From: Heterobasidion occidentale
Lineage: Eukaryota > Basidiomycota > Agaricomycetes > Russulales > Bondarzewiaceae
Direction of reading: 5' to 3'
DNA: 64,000 bases
Assembly (NCBI GenBank): GCA_039111635.1
Contig: JBCAQO010000002.1
Coordinates: 1,674,001 to 1,738,000 of the forward strand
Shown: positions 19,774 through 32,835 of the stretch, piece after piece
Position numbering within the stretch: the first letter of the stretch is position 1
Layout: every line of letters starts with the position of its first letter
Notes under the pieces: generated by a model
What the model saw: the letters and a program-made list of their open reading frames with translations, nothing else
What the model was told of the DNA's origin: nothing
Database searches by the model: none
Translations under genes and position numbers: made by a program

Positions 19774-21676
19774 ATGTCGCCGCTTCCTCTCATAGCGATC
19801 TGCGGAACGACTGGGGTTGGGAAGTCTAAACTTGCTGTCGAGCTTGCTCTCCGACTACGCCAGGAGATTTTCGCGAATGGATGGAATGGCGCCAGAATCT
19901 TGAATGCTGATTCGATGCAAGTCTACGACGGGATGGATGTGATCACCAACAAGCTTCCCGTCTCGCAGAGGCATGGCGTTGAACACCTTCTGATAAGCTT
20001 TAAAAAGCCTGAAGAGCAATATGTCGTCGGTCAATGGGTTCATGATGCTATGCAGGCGGTTAGATGGTTCTTTTCATGCTTCTAATGTCCAAAATTGTTC
20101 ATTCATGGTGCTCTCCGACAGATAGACGAGACGCATGCTAGAAGACAGATTCCCATTGTCGTTGGTGGAACATCCTATTGGATCCAACATCTCATATTTC
20201 CAGACCGGTTGGCTACAGAACCGATCTCATCTGGCTCAAGCTCTGCCTCCTTCATCTCAGAAGATCTTATAAAATCAATAGCCACATTGCCTTCCGATCT
20301 CCTGAATCTTTTCAACAACCTCCCAGAGACACCACCCGTAGCATCCGAAAACCCACAGGCAGCATTTGCTTTGCACTCCCTGCTCTCTACCCTTGACCCT
20401 GTGGTCGCCAGCCGATGGCATTGGAAAGACACACGGAAGGTCCTGCGAAGCCTAGTCATTATGAAAGACAGTGGGCGAAGGCCAAGCGACATATTCACCG
20501 AACAGTCCAAGACAGCGTTGCGCCCTAGGTCGGTGTCCCTATCTTCAATCAGATGCGATTCTCATGCTCACCTGAATAGATACGATACGCTGTGCTTCTG
20601 GTTATATGCGGATCCGAAGTCTTTGAATCCTCGTCTCGACAGACGTGTTGAGGAGATGATTGAGGTTCGGTTCAGGCTCTTCTCACATTAGCGACGTTCA
20701 ATTCAGCCTTTGCAGCAAGGCCTCTTGGACGAAATACGTACTATGCGAAGCATTGCTTCCCGAGCTCCATCTTCCAGTACGGAAGGGAATAATCAGTCTT
20801 TAACAGAGTATACGTTGGGAATCTACCAATCAATCGGTAAAAACATCTATGTTTCATCACATCTATTTGCTGGTGCTCATGTGTAAGAACAGGTTACAGG
20901 GAATTCAATGAATACCTCAATGCAGCGTCACCATCAGAGAAAGCGTTTGCAGAAGCTGTCGATGATATGAAGCTCTCCACTCGGAAGTATGCTAAGCGGC
21001 AGGTATCTTGGATTCGCAACAAGCTCCTACCTGCAATGTATGCTGCACAGCCAAGTAAAGAGCTAGCCACGGCAGCTGCATATCTGCTGGATGCAACGGG
21101 TATGGCATCCATCTATCTGCTTGCAGCCGACTCTCAGAGTTTGTTAGAACTTGGAGACCAATGGACAACCAACGTGAAAGAGGTCGCCTTCCAAATCACA
21201 CAAGGTGTGTCCAATGACAACCTTACGTGGGCTGCAACATAGCTGACGTTGACGCATCTGAAAGGGTTCCTGCAACAGGCGCCACTTCCCGACCCTCGCT
21301 CGCTATCGATAGCTGCGAGCAATATGCTATCCGTGGAGAGCAAACCCGCCAAGTGATCAGTTCATCTCGTCATACATTTAATGCCAACCGCACTTACACC
21401 TCTACATTCAGTCCCACCGCAGTTCTGGCAGCACGACGCAAAATTGTATGTCCCACATGCACAGTCAATCCAGAACAGCCGGTCATGATTGAGGAACAAA
21501 CGGAGTGGGCGGTACATCAAAACACAAGACTGCATCGGCGTCTTGCTTCCAAATCAGACCGTGAAGGGAAATTAAATGAGATGAGAACGATGACAGGCAA
21601 GGAGCGGGATGACGAGCAATCAAGTTTATTCGATGTCAATCTGGAAGAAACACAAAGTTTGTTCGATGTAAGCTGA
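19774..21676 (+). CDS. MOD5: tRNA dimethylallyltransferase (isopentenyltransferase), Mod5/Tit1 family
   Basis: Transfers dimethylallyl from DMAPP to A37 of UNN-decoding tRNAs in cytosol, nucleus and mitochondria. Exons 19774-20058, 20122-20664, 20716-20836, 20893-21204, 21265-21352, 21412-21676; 537 residues. P-loop CGTTGVGKSKLAVELA (about 9-24), substrate loop LNADSMQVYDGMDVITNKL, IPIVVGGTSYWIQ, the RRVEEMI region (LDRRVEEMIE) and YTLGIYQSIGYREF are all present. The last exon supplies the eukaryotic C2H2-type zinc finger: KIVCPTC ... WAVHQNTRLHRR. It is reached only by splicing 21353-21411, because the upstream reading frame otherwise stops at 21354. The C-terminus is extended by about 60 mostly charged residues. 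Convergent with the fasciclin gene (132 bp between stops). Confidence 0.95.
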
Positions 21677-21808
21677 TACAATAATAGATGATTCGTACAT
21701 ATGATAATTGTTGAACTTGATGAGAATGAAATGAAGGCATTTCGCCGAAAAAAATTGGGAAAAGTTGAGAGAAAATACAGATCGATGCAAGACAGAGTTG
21801 TTCAAAGG

Positions 21809-24071
21809 TCACTGCTCGTCTGCCCAAGCCAGCAACCAACTTTCCCAATCCTCCCAATCATCCGCAACATCATCTACCCATACGGGACGCGATTCGTCAT
21901 GATGGTTGCTGAGTGATCCATGCCGGGAGTGTGCGCGAGGGTTAAGCACCTTCCCAATGACGTGTACCGCACCGTTGCGCGCGGGAATGTCATAGAGGAA
22001 GACTGGCTGACCGTTGACGAAAAACTCGGTTGTGTATGATTTGGGGTGGTGCGGGCCGGGAAGAGGTAATTTGTGTACACGTTTCACGACATGGACGTGA
22101 AGACTGCTGTTCGACAGGAGCGTGGGAAGCGTGTAGTTGAGAGCGTACAGCTTAGATCCGCCTGGGGCACCTGGGGGTGCAGAAGACGGAGGAGGGCCAA
22201 TAGGAGGAGTGTGAGGCCTGTGAGGGGATTCGGAGAAGAGTTGACCTTGAGGTGGTCGACGAGGTCCCCGAGGATGCTCGGACATGGGGGCACCGCGGGG
22301 TAGCTCCGGGTGTGGCGCTCGACTGCCAGGGAAGGGACGAGGTGGACCATGAGGGAAATCGGACATGGGATGATCGCGAGGAGGCTCGCGACCATGAGGT
22401 CTGCAAGGAAAACCGGAATGGGGAGGACCCGGCGGCGAATCTGAGTGATGAGGACCACGGTGTAACCCGAAGAAGGGGAAGGGGGGCTCGGGAGAAATCC
22501 CATCATCTTGTGGGTCGTGTGGGTGATCCGGTCTATGGGGCATGCCGTGGGGCGGGGGCAGTGGGATATCGTGCCCAGAAGGAGGGTGTGGATGCAAATC
22601 GGACGGGGGCGTTCCGCAATGTGAAGGCAATCTAAGTTCAGGGGCGTTGTGCTCGATAACATTAATATCCATGAACACCTCGGAGTCTGAAGTCACATTG
22701 TATGCATAGTCTAAAAGAGATGTTTTAGTAAGGAAGAAACGATGACTTATATAGACTCACCAGTGTGCAGGATGAAATCAGGAACTGCGTGGAACGCCAA
22801 CAGCTTCTTAAGCACATGCTCTCCGAAGGGCGAGAACAGGAAGAGACGAAGTTTCTCGGGCAATCTCCTGAAGGCGGAATTAGAAGGAGCGAAGAAAGTC
22901 AACGCTGGAGTGCCTTTGAAAGACCCCTTGTGGTCTTTCTCAGGTACATAACGCCAATCGAGATCCTTGGTCAAGTGGACACGCTGAACGGCGGAAGTCT
23001 GAATGATATTTAAAATTGATATGCAAGTCATTAGATCCACATTGGGACACTCACGACAGTAGAAAATATATCAGGAAAATTGAAAAGCTCTTCAAAGATT
23101 GACGTGGGTGGCAAAAGAGGGTGATTGATGACGTGAATGACGCCTTAATAGCGCCTATCAGTCATGCTGCATGAACGATGTGGAAGATGCTCACCATTAG
23201 AAGCAGAAACGTCTGGTTTGATGATTTTGGCGTAAAAGTTGACGGTAAGCGCACCGTGAATGATGGGAGGTCCGGAGGCAATACGAAGGCGCAAAGGTTG
23301 GCCGCCCAATGTCTCGCCAGGGACAGTGAGATTGGTTGCATGTGTAACGTTCACGGCGAGGGTTTGAGCATTCAACTCTGCAGGAATGATGTGGTACAGT
23401 AACACTGCGCGGACGATCTTCTGAAGGATCCGCTTGCGACGTTCTTTATCTTCGTCGTCATCACCATCGAGAACGCCGTCCCCTTTGAAAGGCGAAAGGG
23501 TATCAAGCGACTCGATGGCGTGTAAAGCGCGCACGAGATCAAAATTAGGATCGCTCTGCATCAAGTCATGGAAACCCGAAGAACTGAGAGAGTCCTCGCG
23601 CCTATGGTGAGGGGGGCGAAGCGCCCAATTGGGTGGAGCAAAAAAGGTGATGCTATGGGGAGAGAAGTAAATTTATGACCATCGTAGTTATGACGTAAAG
23701 TCTCACTTGGTAGAGGTGTCTTTCAATATGTCTGCGATGTCTTCAGAGAAGTTGACCAGCTTCAAAAGGTGGGAAAACCTGTGCAAACAGTGTCAAACGC
23801 GAAACGTGATGAAGGGGAATATCCAGACACACTCAGAATTGTCGCTCAGGATGTCGTAGATGGATTTGTGGTGCGACTCTGTAGGAGGCCTCGGCGGCGA
23901 TGTGAACCTGTCAAAATCATCGAGCTTCCACTGCACGGGCTCCATCCCACTAGTTGCAAGGCCATCGTCGATGTCATATGTTTCTTCAGGATGCTGAATG
24001 CGGAACGGCCCAGGCAATGCTGCGACCGTCAGGCCCGCGGAAAGTACGGTGATGAGGGTGGAGAGCAACAT
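21809..24071 (-). CDS. Secreted fasciclin (FAS1) domain protein with large His/Pro insertion
   Basis: Extracellular or vacuolar adhesion-type protein. Six exons: 24071-23833, 23778-23707, 23652-23195, 23143-23055, 22998-22761, 22710-21809; 665 residues. A signal peptide is evident (MLLSTLITVLSAGLTVAA). The first FAS1 repeat spans residues about 80-290 (ITFFAPPNWAL, AVLLYHIIPAEL, GVIHVINHPLLPP); the second, from about 290, has LTFFAPSNSAFRRLP and LLAFHAVPDFILHT, but its second half (LPTLLSNSSLHVHV, VNGQPVFLYDIPARNGAVHV) comes only after about 155 residues rich in His, Pro and Gly. ATG 24071 fits the TATA position; an upstream in-frame ATG (24098) is possible. No GPI-type C-terminus; the protein ends in an acidic Trp-rich tail (DDWEDWESWLLAWADEQ). 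Confidence 0.9.
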
Positions 24072-24116
24072 GGTGCTCGTGCAAGGGGTGTGCATCATGG
24101 AAAGCCTCCTGTCAGG

Positions 24117-24126
24117 CTTTATAAGG
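24117..24126 (-). promoter_or_regulatory. TATA box of the fasciclin gene
   Basis: CCTTATAAAG on the minus strand, 46-55 bp before ATG 24071. A start of transcription about 30 bp downstream would exclude the alternative ATG at 24098, which supports the chosen start. Confidence 0.5.
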
Positions 24127-24714
24127 GTCTTTGTGAAGCGCACAGTTCCGCGCTTGCCGCCGCCATATCCGCAGTCGATAAGTCGGCTCGAAAAGGATGC
24201 GCGTGGCGGCGCTGCGGCGGCCTCGACTGCGGACCAGATGAAGGGGCCGCGATCAGATCCAGATCGCCCAAGGTTCGTGTGTGCGGTCCTGTGTCGTCTC
24301 CTATAATCCTGAGTGAGTAAATGCTTGGTCTACTGTACGCACCGTCTGTGAACTGCTTGGTCGCACTCAGCGGCTGTGGGCGGATGATGCGACAGACCAG
24401 GCCCGTCATCACAGTGCCATCATCGTGACGTCAGTCTGTCGGCTAGCTCACCTGTGGCGTAGTGGCCAATTTGAGTGGCGATCATGTTTCACTTGCCCTA
24501 TTTCACGCGGCAACGGTGCGTGGACAGTCTACCGCCAGCACTCGTCGCAACACAGCGCGCGTCATGAGGAGGGTATGGATGTATAATGTAGAAAACTACA
24601 CATCTTCACGAAAAGTCCTCGTTCATCGCATTACTGGCCGCCGACACAATCAGTCAGGCTGCGAGATTGCACAGTCGTCTCATCCGAAAGCCGGAAAGCT
24701 GTATATTCATACGC
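24127..24714. other. Intergenic region between fasciclin promoter and VMA1 3' end
   Basis: About 590 bp with only short unconvincing frames. It should contain the rest of the fasciclin promoter and the VMA1 3' UTR; nothing else is recognisable. Confidence 0.4.
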
Positions 24715-27075
24715 TCACTCCACCAGCGTTCTGAATTTGTCTTGAATCTCTGTGTGGAGGCCGTCAAGCTTCTGCTTGATCGCTTCTTGCCCTTGAGAGG
24801 GAGACTAGAAGCCGAGTTTCTGAACATCCGCTTTTAAGCGAAAAAAGACAGACGAACCTCGAACTTCATCTGCGACAGCTTAAACATGATATCGCCTGCT
24901 GCGTCTTTGATCTTGGCGAACGTGAGATCCCCCTGCGAGACCGCCTTGAGCGCTGCGTCATGGAATCCGACAAAGTTACGCAGCATCGCGCTCGTCTTGT
25001 AGAACGGACAGTAGCGATCGTACTCGCTCATGCCGTTCTGCTGCAAAAAATCATCCTTCAGCATCCGTGCAACCTCGAGCGTGATTTTGTCGTTCTCGCC
25101 CAGCGCACTCTTCCCGACCAATTGCACGATTTCGGCCAAGTCTTCTTCCTTCTGAAGGATCTCTTTCGTCCGCATGCGCAGCTCAACAAACCCAGGCTCT
25201 GTGCTCTCATAGTGCGGCTCGAGCACCTTCGTGTACTTCGAGTATGACAAGTTCCAGTTAACAGAAGGGAAGTGTTTCCGCTGGGCCAACTTCTTGTCAA
25301 GTCCCCAGAAGACCTGGACGATGCCAAGCGTGGCGGACGTAACGGGGTCGGAGAAATCACCGCCAGGCGGCGACACACTGCGGTGAGGAGCTCAGCCGCA
25401 GCATAATGACAAGAGAATTTACAACGAGGGAAAAACTTACGCGCCAACGATAGAGACAGTGCCCTGGCGGACAGGGTTGCCAAGCGCAGTAACTTTTCCA
25501 GCGCGCTCGTAGAAAGAAGCGAGTTTGGTACCCAGATAGGCTGGATAGCCGGAGTCTGCAGGCATCTCTGCCAAACGACCTGAAATCTCACGCAGCGCCT
25601 CGGCCCAACGCGATGTCGAGTCGGCCATCATCGAGACATTGGTACCTTGATCACGGAAGTACTCTGCGAGGGTGATTCCTGTGTAGATAGATGCTTCCCG
25701 AGCGGCGACAGGCATGTTGGATGTGTTCGCGACCAGCGTCGTGCGCTTCATAATGGGCTCTTGGCGGTCACCGATCTCCATTGTTAGCTCAGGGAACTGG
25801 AGATAGCATGGTCAACAAACACAGTGTTTGAAACGCAAGGAATGCCGATACCTCCATCAAGACCTCAGCCATCTCATTTCCGCGCTCGCCACATCCAACG
25901 TAGATGATGATGTCGCTGTTGGAGAACTTGGACAGGGCTTGCGAGATGACCGTCTTTCCGCACCCGAAGGCGCCAGGAATGGCGGTAGTTCCTCCTTGTA
26001 CACATCTGCAATGATCGTGAGGCCCCGTAAAGGTCAGCTGTCCCGCTTGCGCACTTACGGGAAAAGAGCGTCCAAGATGCGTTGGCCAGTGAGAAGAGGG
26101 TAGTTCGCCGTGTGCTTCTCTGCGACAGGACGTGGTGCACGGACCGGCCACAATTGCATCATTGTATGCTTTGTGGTCTTGCCCTGGAATTCGGTCTCCA
26201 AGACAATATCCTTACCCAAGCGCATTAGATGAACGGGAATGCATTGAATATGCCAGATACAGGACGTACGTCAACGGCGTAGCTGCCCTTTTCTGCTATG
26301 TGTGTAATAGTGCCCATTGCCTTGGGAGAAAGCATGATCTTGTGCGCGTCGACGAGGGAATTCTCGTATACGCGTCCGAAAATATCACCGCCTGAGACAT
26401 GATCACCGACCTGGGAAGAGAGGGTAAAAGACAATGAAACTCGTGCGCTCTGCCTAGGTACCAAGACAGATACGCACTTGGAAGTTGGTGGGAGTGAATT
26501 CCCACTGCAGTGAGCGATCAAGCGCTTCAGTGTTGATACCACGAGGAATATATATGGATTTCGAGAGTTCTTGAATAGCCTGAGGGGCAGCGATGTGCAA
26601 GCTGAAGGATCAAGGGCAAGGATGGGACGTACGCGCAATGGCCGTTGGATCCCGTCCACGATATTACCCATCAGACCTATACACGGAATATAAGTACGTC
26701 TCTCAACGGACAAACACTTGACGAGTGCCTACCAGGCCCAAGCTCGACACTAAGCGGCTTCCCCGTTCGTAGTACCGGATCTCCGACGGTGACGCCTGAG
26801 GTCTCCTCATAGACCTGGATCGTCGCCTTGTCGGCATCAATACGAATGACCTCTGCTCACGCATGAGAATCCGATAGACTCTAACGCAAGCTCAACGCAC
26901 CTCCGACGAGCTCATCGTGCCCGACGCGGACAAGCTCGTACATGACACACCCGGTCATGTTTTCTGCTATGACTACAGGCCCGGACACGCCGAAGACCTG
27001 ACCGAAGCGAGACTCGCGCTCCTCATCTGCGATCTTTGGAAGATTCCGTTTTGCGTTTGGGAGTGCGCCGGCCAT
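24715..27075 (-). CDS. VMA1: V-type H+-ATPase catalytic subunit A, intein-free
   Basis: Catalytic subunit of the V1 head that powers proton pumping into vacuole and Golgi. Ten exons: 27075-26901, 26852-26733, 26676-26633, 26579-26478, 26410-26270, 26210-26059, 26005-25852, 25796-25441, 25377-24858, 24804-24715; 617 residues, the standard length. N-terminal beta-barrel ([11 protein letters not shown]), non-homologous region ([17 protein letters not shown] [15 protein letters not shown]), Walker [24 protein letters not shown], Walker B region [20 protein letters not shown], and [15 protein letters not shown]. The P-loop is uninterrupted, so the intein carried by some yeast VMA1 genes is absent. 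Head-to-head with RPT1, about 209 bp between start codons. Confidence 0.97.
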
Positions 27076-27284
27076 CGTCGTCGTTCAAGTCAATAATACA
27101 GGTGAGGCACCAGCAAGCGTCGTACTAATCGAGGTATCCGAATCTGGGACCGTGGGAGTCTAGAAGACGACGTCTCTGGCAAAGCCCGAGCATGCGACCA
27201 GACCGAGAGTGACGCGTCGTCCATCCGTGTTCACTCGACTACGTTTCTTTATTACCACCACAACCCCCCTCATCGCTATCCACG
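27076..27284. promoter_or_regulatory. Bidirectional promoter VMA1 / RPT1
   Basis: 209 bp separate the two diverging ATGs. TGGCAAA at 27177-27183 matches 7 of the 9 bases of the PACE element (GGTGGCAAA) that drives proteasome genes in budding yeast; whether that factor acts in basidiomycetes is unknown, so this is only a pointer. A CT/CA-rich leader (about 27241-27284) precedes RPT1. Confidence 0.5.
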
Positions 27285-29247
<1,963 letters not shown>

Positions 29248-29423
29248 ACTAGCCTGTGTACATTTTCTGTCTATGTTTTATTTAGCTTTCCATGTATCGT
29301 TGAAAATGTGCATGTGTGAAAAAAGAAACGGCATGGAGCCACGGTGTCCATTGTGACTCTTGTTCCGCCCGTATAACGATACTCGGACCGTCATGAGCTT
29401 CAGTGACTGCTCTTGCGACAACC

Positions 29424-30991
29424 ATGCTCGCTATGCAACGTTCGTATACCGCGACCTCTCGCAGCAAGTCACGATCAATAGCCATCCGTCGTTCGTCTCA
29501 CTATCGTCGGACGCCACAGCCAGCGTCGCCAGAACTCTCACACTTACTCGCCATCCATGCCCAGCACACGCCCAGGCCTCTCACTCTAGGCACTCTGCTC
29601 TCTTTCGGCCGGCCTCTCACTGAAGCGTCGGTATTGCTATCTGTGGCATATGCACAAGCCGAGATTCCTCGTCGTCTCGCGACGCGTATCCGCTCGCTCG
29701 AGGGGCTACCGTTCATCGTCGGCACTAACCCGTACATCGCACGCATCCTCGATGGGTTTCGGAAGAGCTTCTTGTGGCTCGCGACGTACCCTCGCATCAG
29801 GTCCCTGCAAGAGAACGCTGAGTTCACGGCGCAGCTCGACACGCTCGTGCACGATCACGCAAACGACATTCCGACGATTGCAAAAGGGTGAGCGCATCCA
29901 GAAAGGCCTTTGAAGATTCGGGATTAGCTGAAGTGCACCTGATGCGTTGTTGATCTCCGAATAGGTTTCAAGAGTGCACACGCTACATGTCCCCCACGCA
30001 GATCAGCAGCTTCCTCGACGCCGCCATCCGAAATCGCATCGCGGTGCGTCTGATCGCGGAGCAGCACATCTTGCTGTCGCGCGCACTTCAGGAGTCGGAG
30101 CGGAACAGGGACTACGCCGGGGTGGTCGACATGAAGTGCTCGCCAGTGGAGATGATCCGGATGTGTGCGTCCTTCGTGAGCGAGCTATGTGAAGCTACGC
30201 TGGGTGCCAGTCCGCCGATCGTCATCGACGGTCACACCGATGCCACGTTCGCGTGAGTGCGACGCCTTTTCTTTTGCGCAGGGTGTAAACTTCCTCCTCT
30301 GCGTCCAGATACATTCCCGTCCATCTCGAGTACATCCTGACTGAGATCCTCAAGAACTCTTTTCGCGCAACCGTCGAGCATCACTACAAACAATACGGCA
30401 GCTCGACTGTCCACCCCCTCCACCCCGTGCTCATCACCGTCGCGCCACCACCGCGCCTCGCCGGCATATCTGCACCCTCGATGCTGTCCCTCCGCATCCG
30501 CGACCACGGGGGCGGGGTCTCCCCGTCCAACATGTCGCGCATCTTCTCGTATGCCTTTACGACGGCCGGCCGTGGCGCCTGGCACGACGAAGGTTCGGAA
30601 GGCGGGCCCTATGCGGCGCAGCATGTCGGTGGGAGCGCCGCGATCGGAGCGGGCAGCGGCGGTGCGGGTGAGGTGAATCTGTTTGGGGAGATGACAGGGA
30701 AGGGCGTGCAGACTGGGATGGGGACGATTGCCGGGCTGGGCTTTGGGCTCCCCATGAGCAGACTCTATGCCAAGTTCGTGATCCCCATCATACATCGTGC
30801 CTTTGCTTTGCTCATCGGCTGTCACTGGTGTAGGTATTTTGGCGGGTCGCTGGATCTCTTCCCGCTGGAAGGATGGGGTGAGCTGTTTCTGAAACCATCA
30901 AGCTTGTCTCGCCTGACTCACTCGCGTTGCAGGCAGTGATGTAATGTTAAAGCTGAGATGCCTGGATGATGCCAATGACGTCGAGATATGA
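29424..30991 (+). CDS. Mitochondrial protein kinase of the PDK/BCKDK family
   Basis: Phosphorylates and inactivates the E1 subunit of pyruvate (or branched-chain 2-oxoacid) dehydrogenase in the matrix. Exons 29424-29887, 29965-30252, 30309-30773, 30834-30877, 30933-30991; 439 residues. The basic Ser/Thr/Arg-rich N-terminus (MLAMQRSYTATSRSKSRS) is a plausible mitochondrial targeting signal. The alpha-helical PDK domain (LSFGRPLTEASVLL, ECTRYMSPTQISSFLDAAIR) precedes a GHKL ATPase fold: N box EILKNSFRATVEHH, G1 box IRDHGGGVS, G2 box GLGFGLPMSRLYAKYFGG. The ATP-lid between G1 and G2 is enlarged by roughly 40 Gly/Ala-rich residues. Which dehydrogenase it controls cannot be decided; yeast Pkp1/Pkp2 are the models. 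ATG 29424 is the first in-frame ATG. Confidence 0.93.
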
Positions 30992-31862
30992 CGTTCAAAA
31001 CGGCAGCCGTTTCGCATCTTCCCGTCTGTAATATACTCGGATAATTGCCGCATATATCTGTTACGCATTCTTTCAGGAGACTCCCCCGCCTGATTAGCGT
31101 TGGCTGGCATCCGCATCTCCATCGCCGCTTTACGTGTCCAACGCAAGGCGCTTCAGCCCAGACCAGACTCGAGCGTGCAGACGGGGGCTGGGACTGGAGT
31201 CGAGGCCGGAAGTGCATGTGGGCGCTCCGGCCCTGATGCAGCGAAGTTGGATTCCCGTTCTCGACCTGTGAGAACCGCGCGGCGTTTGTCGCCCTCATGG
31301 AATCACCGCGCATACTGATCGTTGCCCGCCGTCGCTCAGCGCAGCCGCGGCCTCAACACCGCCTCCGCTCCCTCCCCCGCTCCGCTTCGCGCCCCTTGTC
31401 CGTCGCCAAGCTCCAAGCGGAGCTCGCAACTGTCCCCGCGGCTCGCCCGCGGGTCTCCCCTCCTTGTTCGTTCCGTTCTACAAAGTACCCAGCGATGGCA
31501 GTGTGCTACATCGTCCTACATATCTTGTCATCAGTGGCATTCCTTTGTAGGTACTTCCTGTGGCACTGTGGTTTGTTCTCATGCCGTTGCCTGTTTGTTT
31601 ACGTGTTTGCTTCATTGCCGTGTTACCTTCTTACGCCCGCAGCTTCACACAACCCTTCCCAGGTCACCTTACGGTTCTGATGACAACCAACAAGCCTCAC
31701 GGGCATTCAGCGGGCTAAGATAACGTCACATTCGGTATAAGCAAGGACATTTGTACGCAGAACGAAGCAAGCGTGATTCCATACACGAGACCATATTCAA
31801 AAAAAGTGCACCAGCCAGAAATACATTTACAATTACAAAACCTCCGGACCTTAACCTCTCCA
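30992..31862. other. Intergenic region between the mitochondrial kinase and the Zn2Cys6 gene
   Basis: 871 bp between two 3' ends. Open frames (for example about 31297-31680) are compositionally biased (Arg/Ser/Pro, then a Leu/Cys-rich stretch) and lack family motifs; I do not call a gene. It should carry both 3' UTRs. Confidence 0.4.
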
Positions 31863-32835
31863 TCAGACTGCCTTGTCGAGCCCCATCAGGCCGTCTCCCC
31901 TGCCACCGTCCGGCTGGTCCTCTCGCCTGCCGCCCATGTGCATGCCACCGGCGCCGTTGTCCATGCTGGGGCCGGCGGCAGAAGGGGGCTTACCGTACAT
32001 CGGCGGGTATGCGTAAGGGGAGGGTTGCATCTGCATCTGGCCGTCAGGACGTTGCATCATATAGGCCGGGGGATAGTGCTGGGCATAGGGGGCGAGGAAG
32101 GTGGTGGGATAGAACTGGGAGTGAGGAGGCGGATAGCCCACGTTCACGTTCTCCGGGTCCTGACCATTGCCCGGAGGGGGGTGTGGAACGGGGGTGAGGT
32201 AGAAGCCGGGATAATAAGGCTCTCCTGGTTTAGGAGGTGGAACGGGGTAGGGGGGATAGAAGGCGCCGGGTGGGTAAGGCATGCCCCCCATGTACGGCAC
32301 CGGAGGCCCTGGACTTGGGGCAGGAACGCCGGGTTGTATCGGCATCCCCTGCTGAACTGGGTCATCCAGTTGCTCGTCTGGGGAAGTGTCTGCGCGATCC
32401 GTTGAGAGGGGCACATCGTGAGTGCACGCGGGATGGGGATGGGATGGGTGCGAGGGATGGCCAAACGAGGGACTCACTCTTTCCATCGCGCTTCTTGTAA
32501 GGACCCCGCTTGATTCCCTTCTTCCTCTCCTTGCGTTGAGAGTCGACACACTCTTCTCCGATGCCGTACTTGACACAGCGGAGGCAGGGGCGAGCGTCGT
32601 CGCACTTCTTGCAAGCCTTTTGGCAGTTGGTGCAGGCGTTCTTGACCTGCCTGCGCTTGGACCTGATCTGAGGGTGGGTGGGAACCATGCCGGGAGCAAA
32701 GGGGTACATGTGCATGGGCATGCCGGGGTAGGAGACGGGGTGCATCGTCATGGAGGGTTGTACTGCGGCGGCAGAAGGGGAGCCATCGTTGTGCTCGTCG
32801 TCTGCATCGGTAGACTGTGCACGGGCAGAGGACAT
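31863..32835 (-). CDS. Zn2Cys6 binuclear-cluster transcription factor
   Basis: Probable DNA-binding regulator in the nucleus. Two exons, 32835-32478 and 32389-31863, joined across an 88-nt intron; 294 residues. Residues about 60-100 hold the Gal4-type cluster with six cysteines: CTNCQKACKKCDDARPC, LRC, and EEC after KYGIG, flanked by basic RSKRRQVKNA and RKERKKGIKRGPYKKRDGK, which would contact DNA and act as nuclear signal. The rest (about 120-294) is Pro/Tyr/Gly/Met-rich and disordered (PPGAFYPPYPVPPPKPGEPY), a likely activation region. There is no fungal-specific middle homology domain, so the protein is short for this class. Divergent from the DYRK kinase gene across 1.14 kb. Confidence 0.88.

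Noticed and set aside
24715..27075. Possible intein in VMA1
   Set aside because: The P-loop region GAFGCGKT is continuous and the model has the standard 617 residues.
31297..31723. Two overlapping frames of about 130 codons with a Leu/Cys-rich stretch
   Set aside because: Low-complexity, no splice signals or family motifs, and both overlap each other; treated as intergenic.
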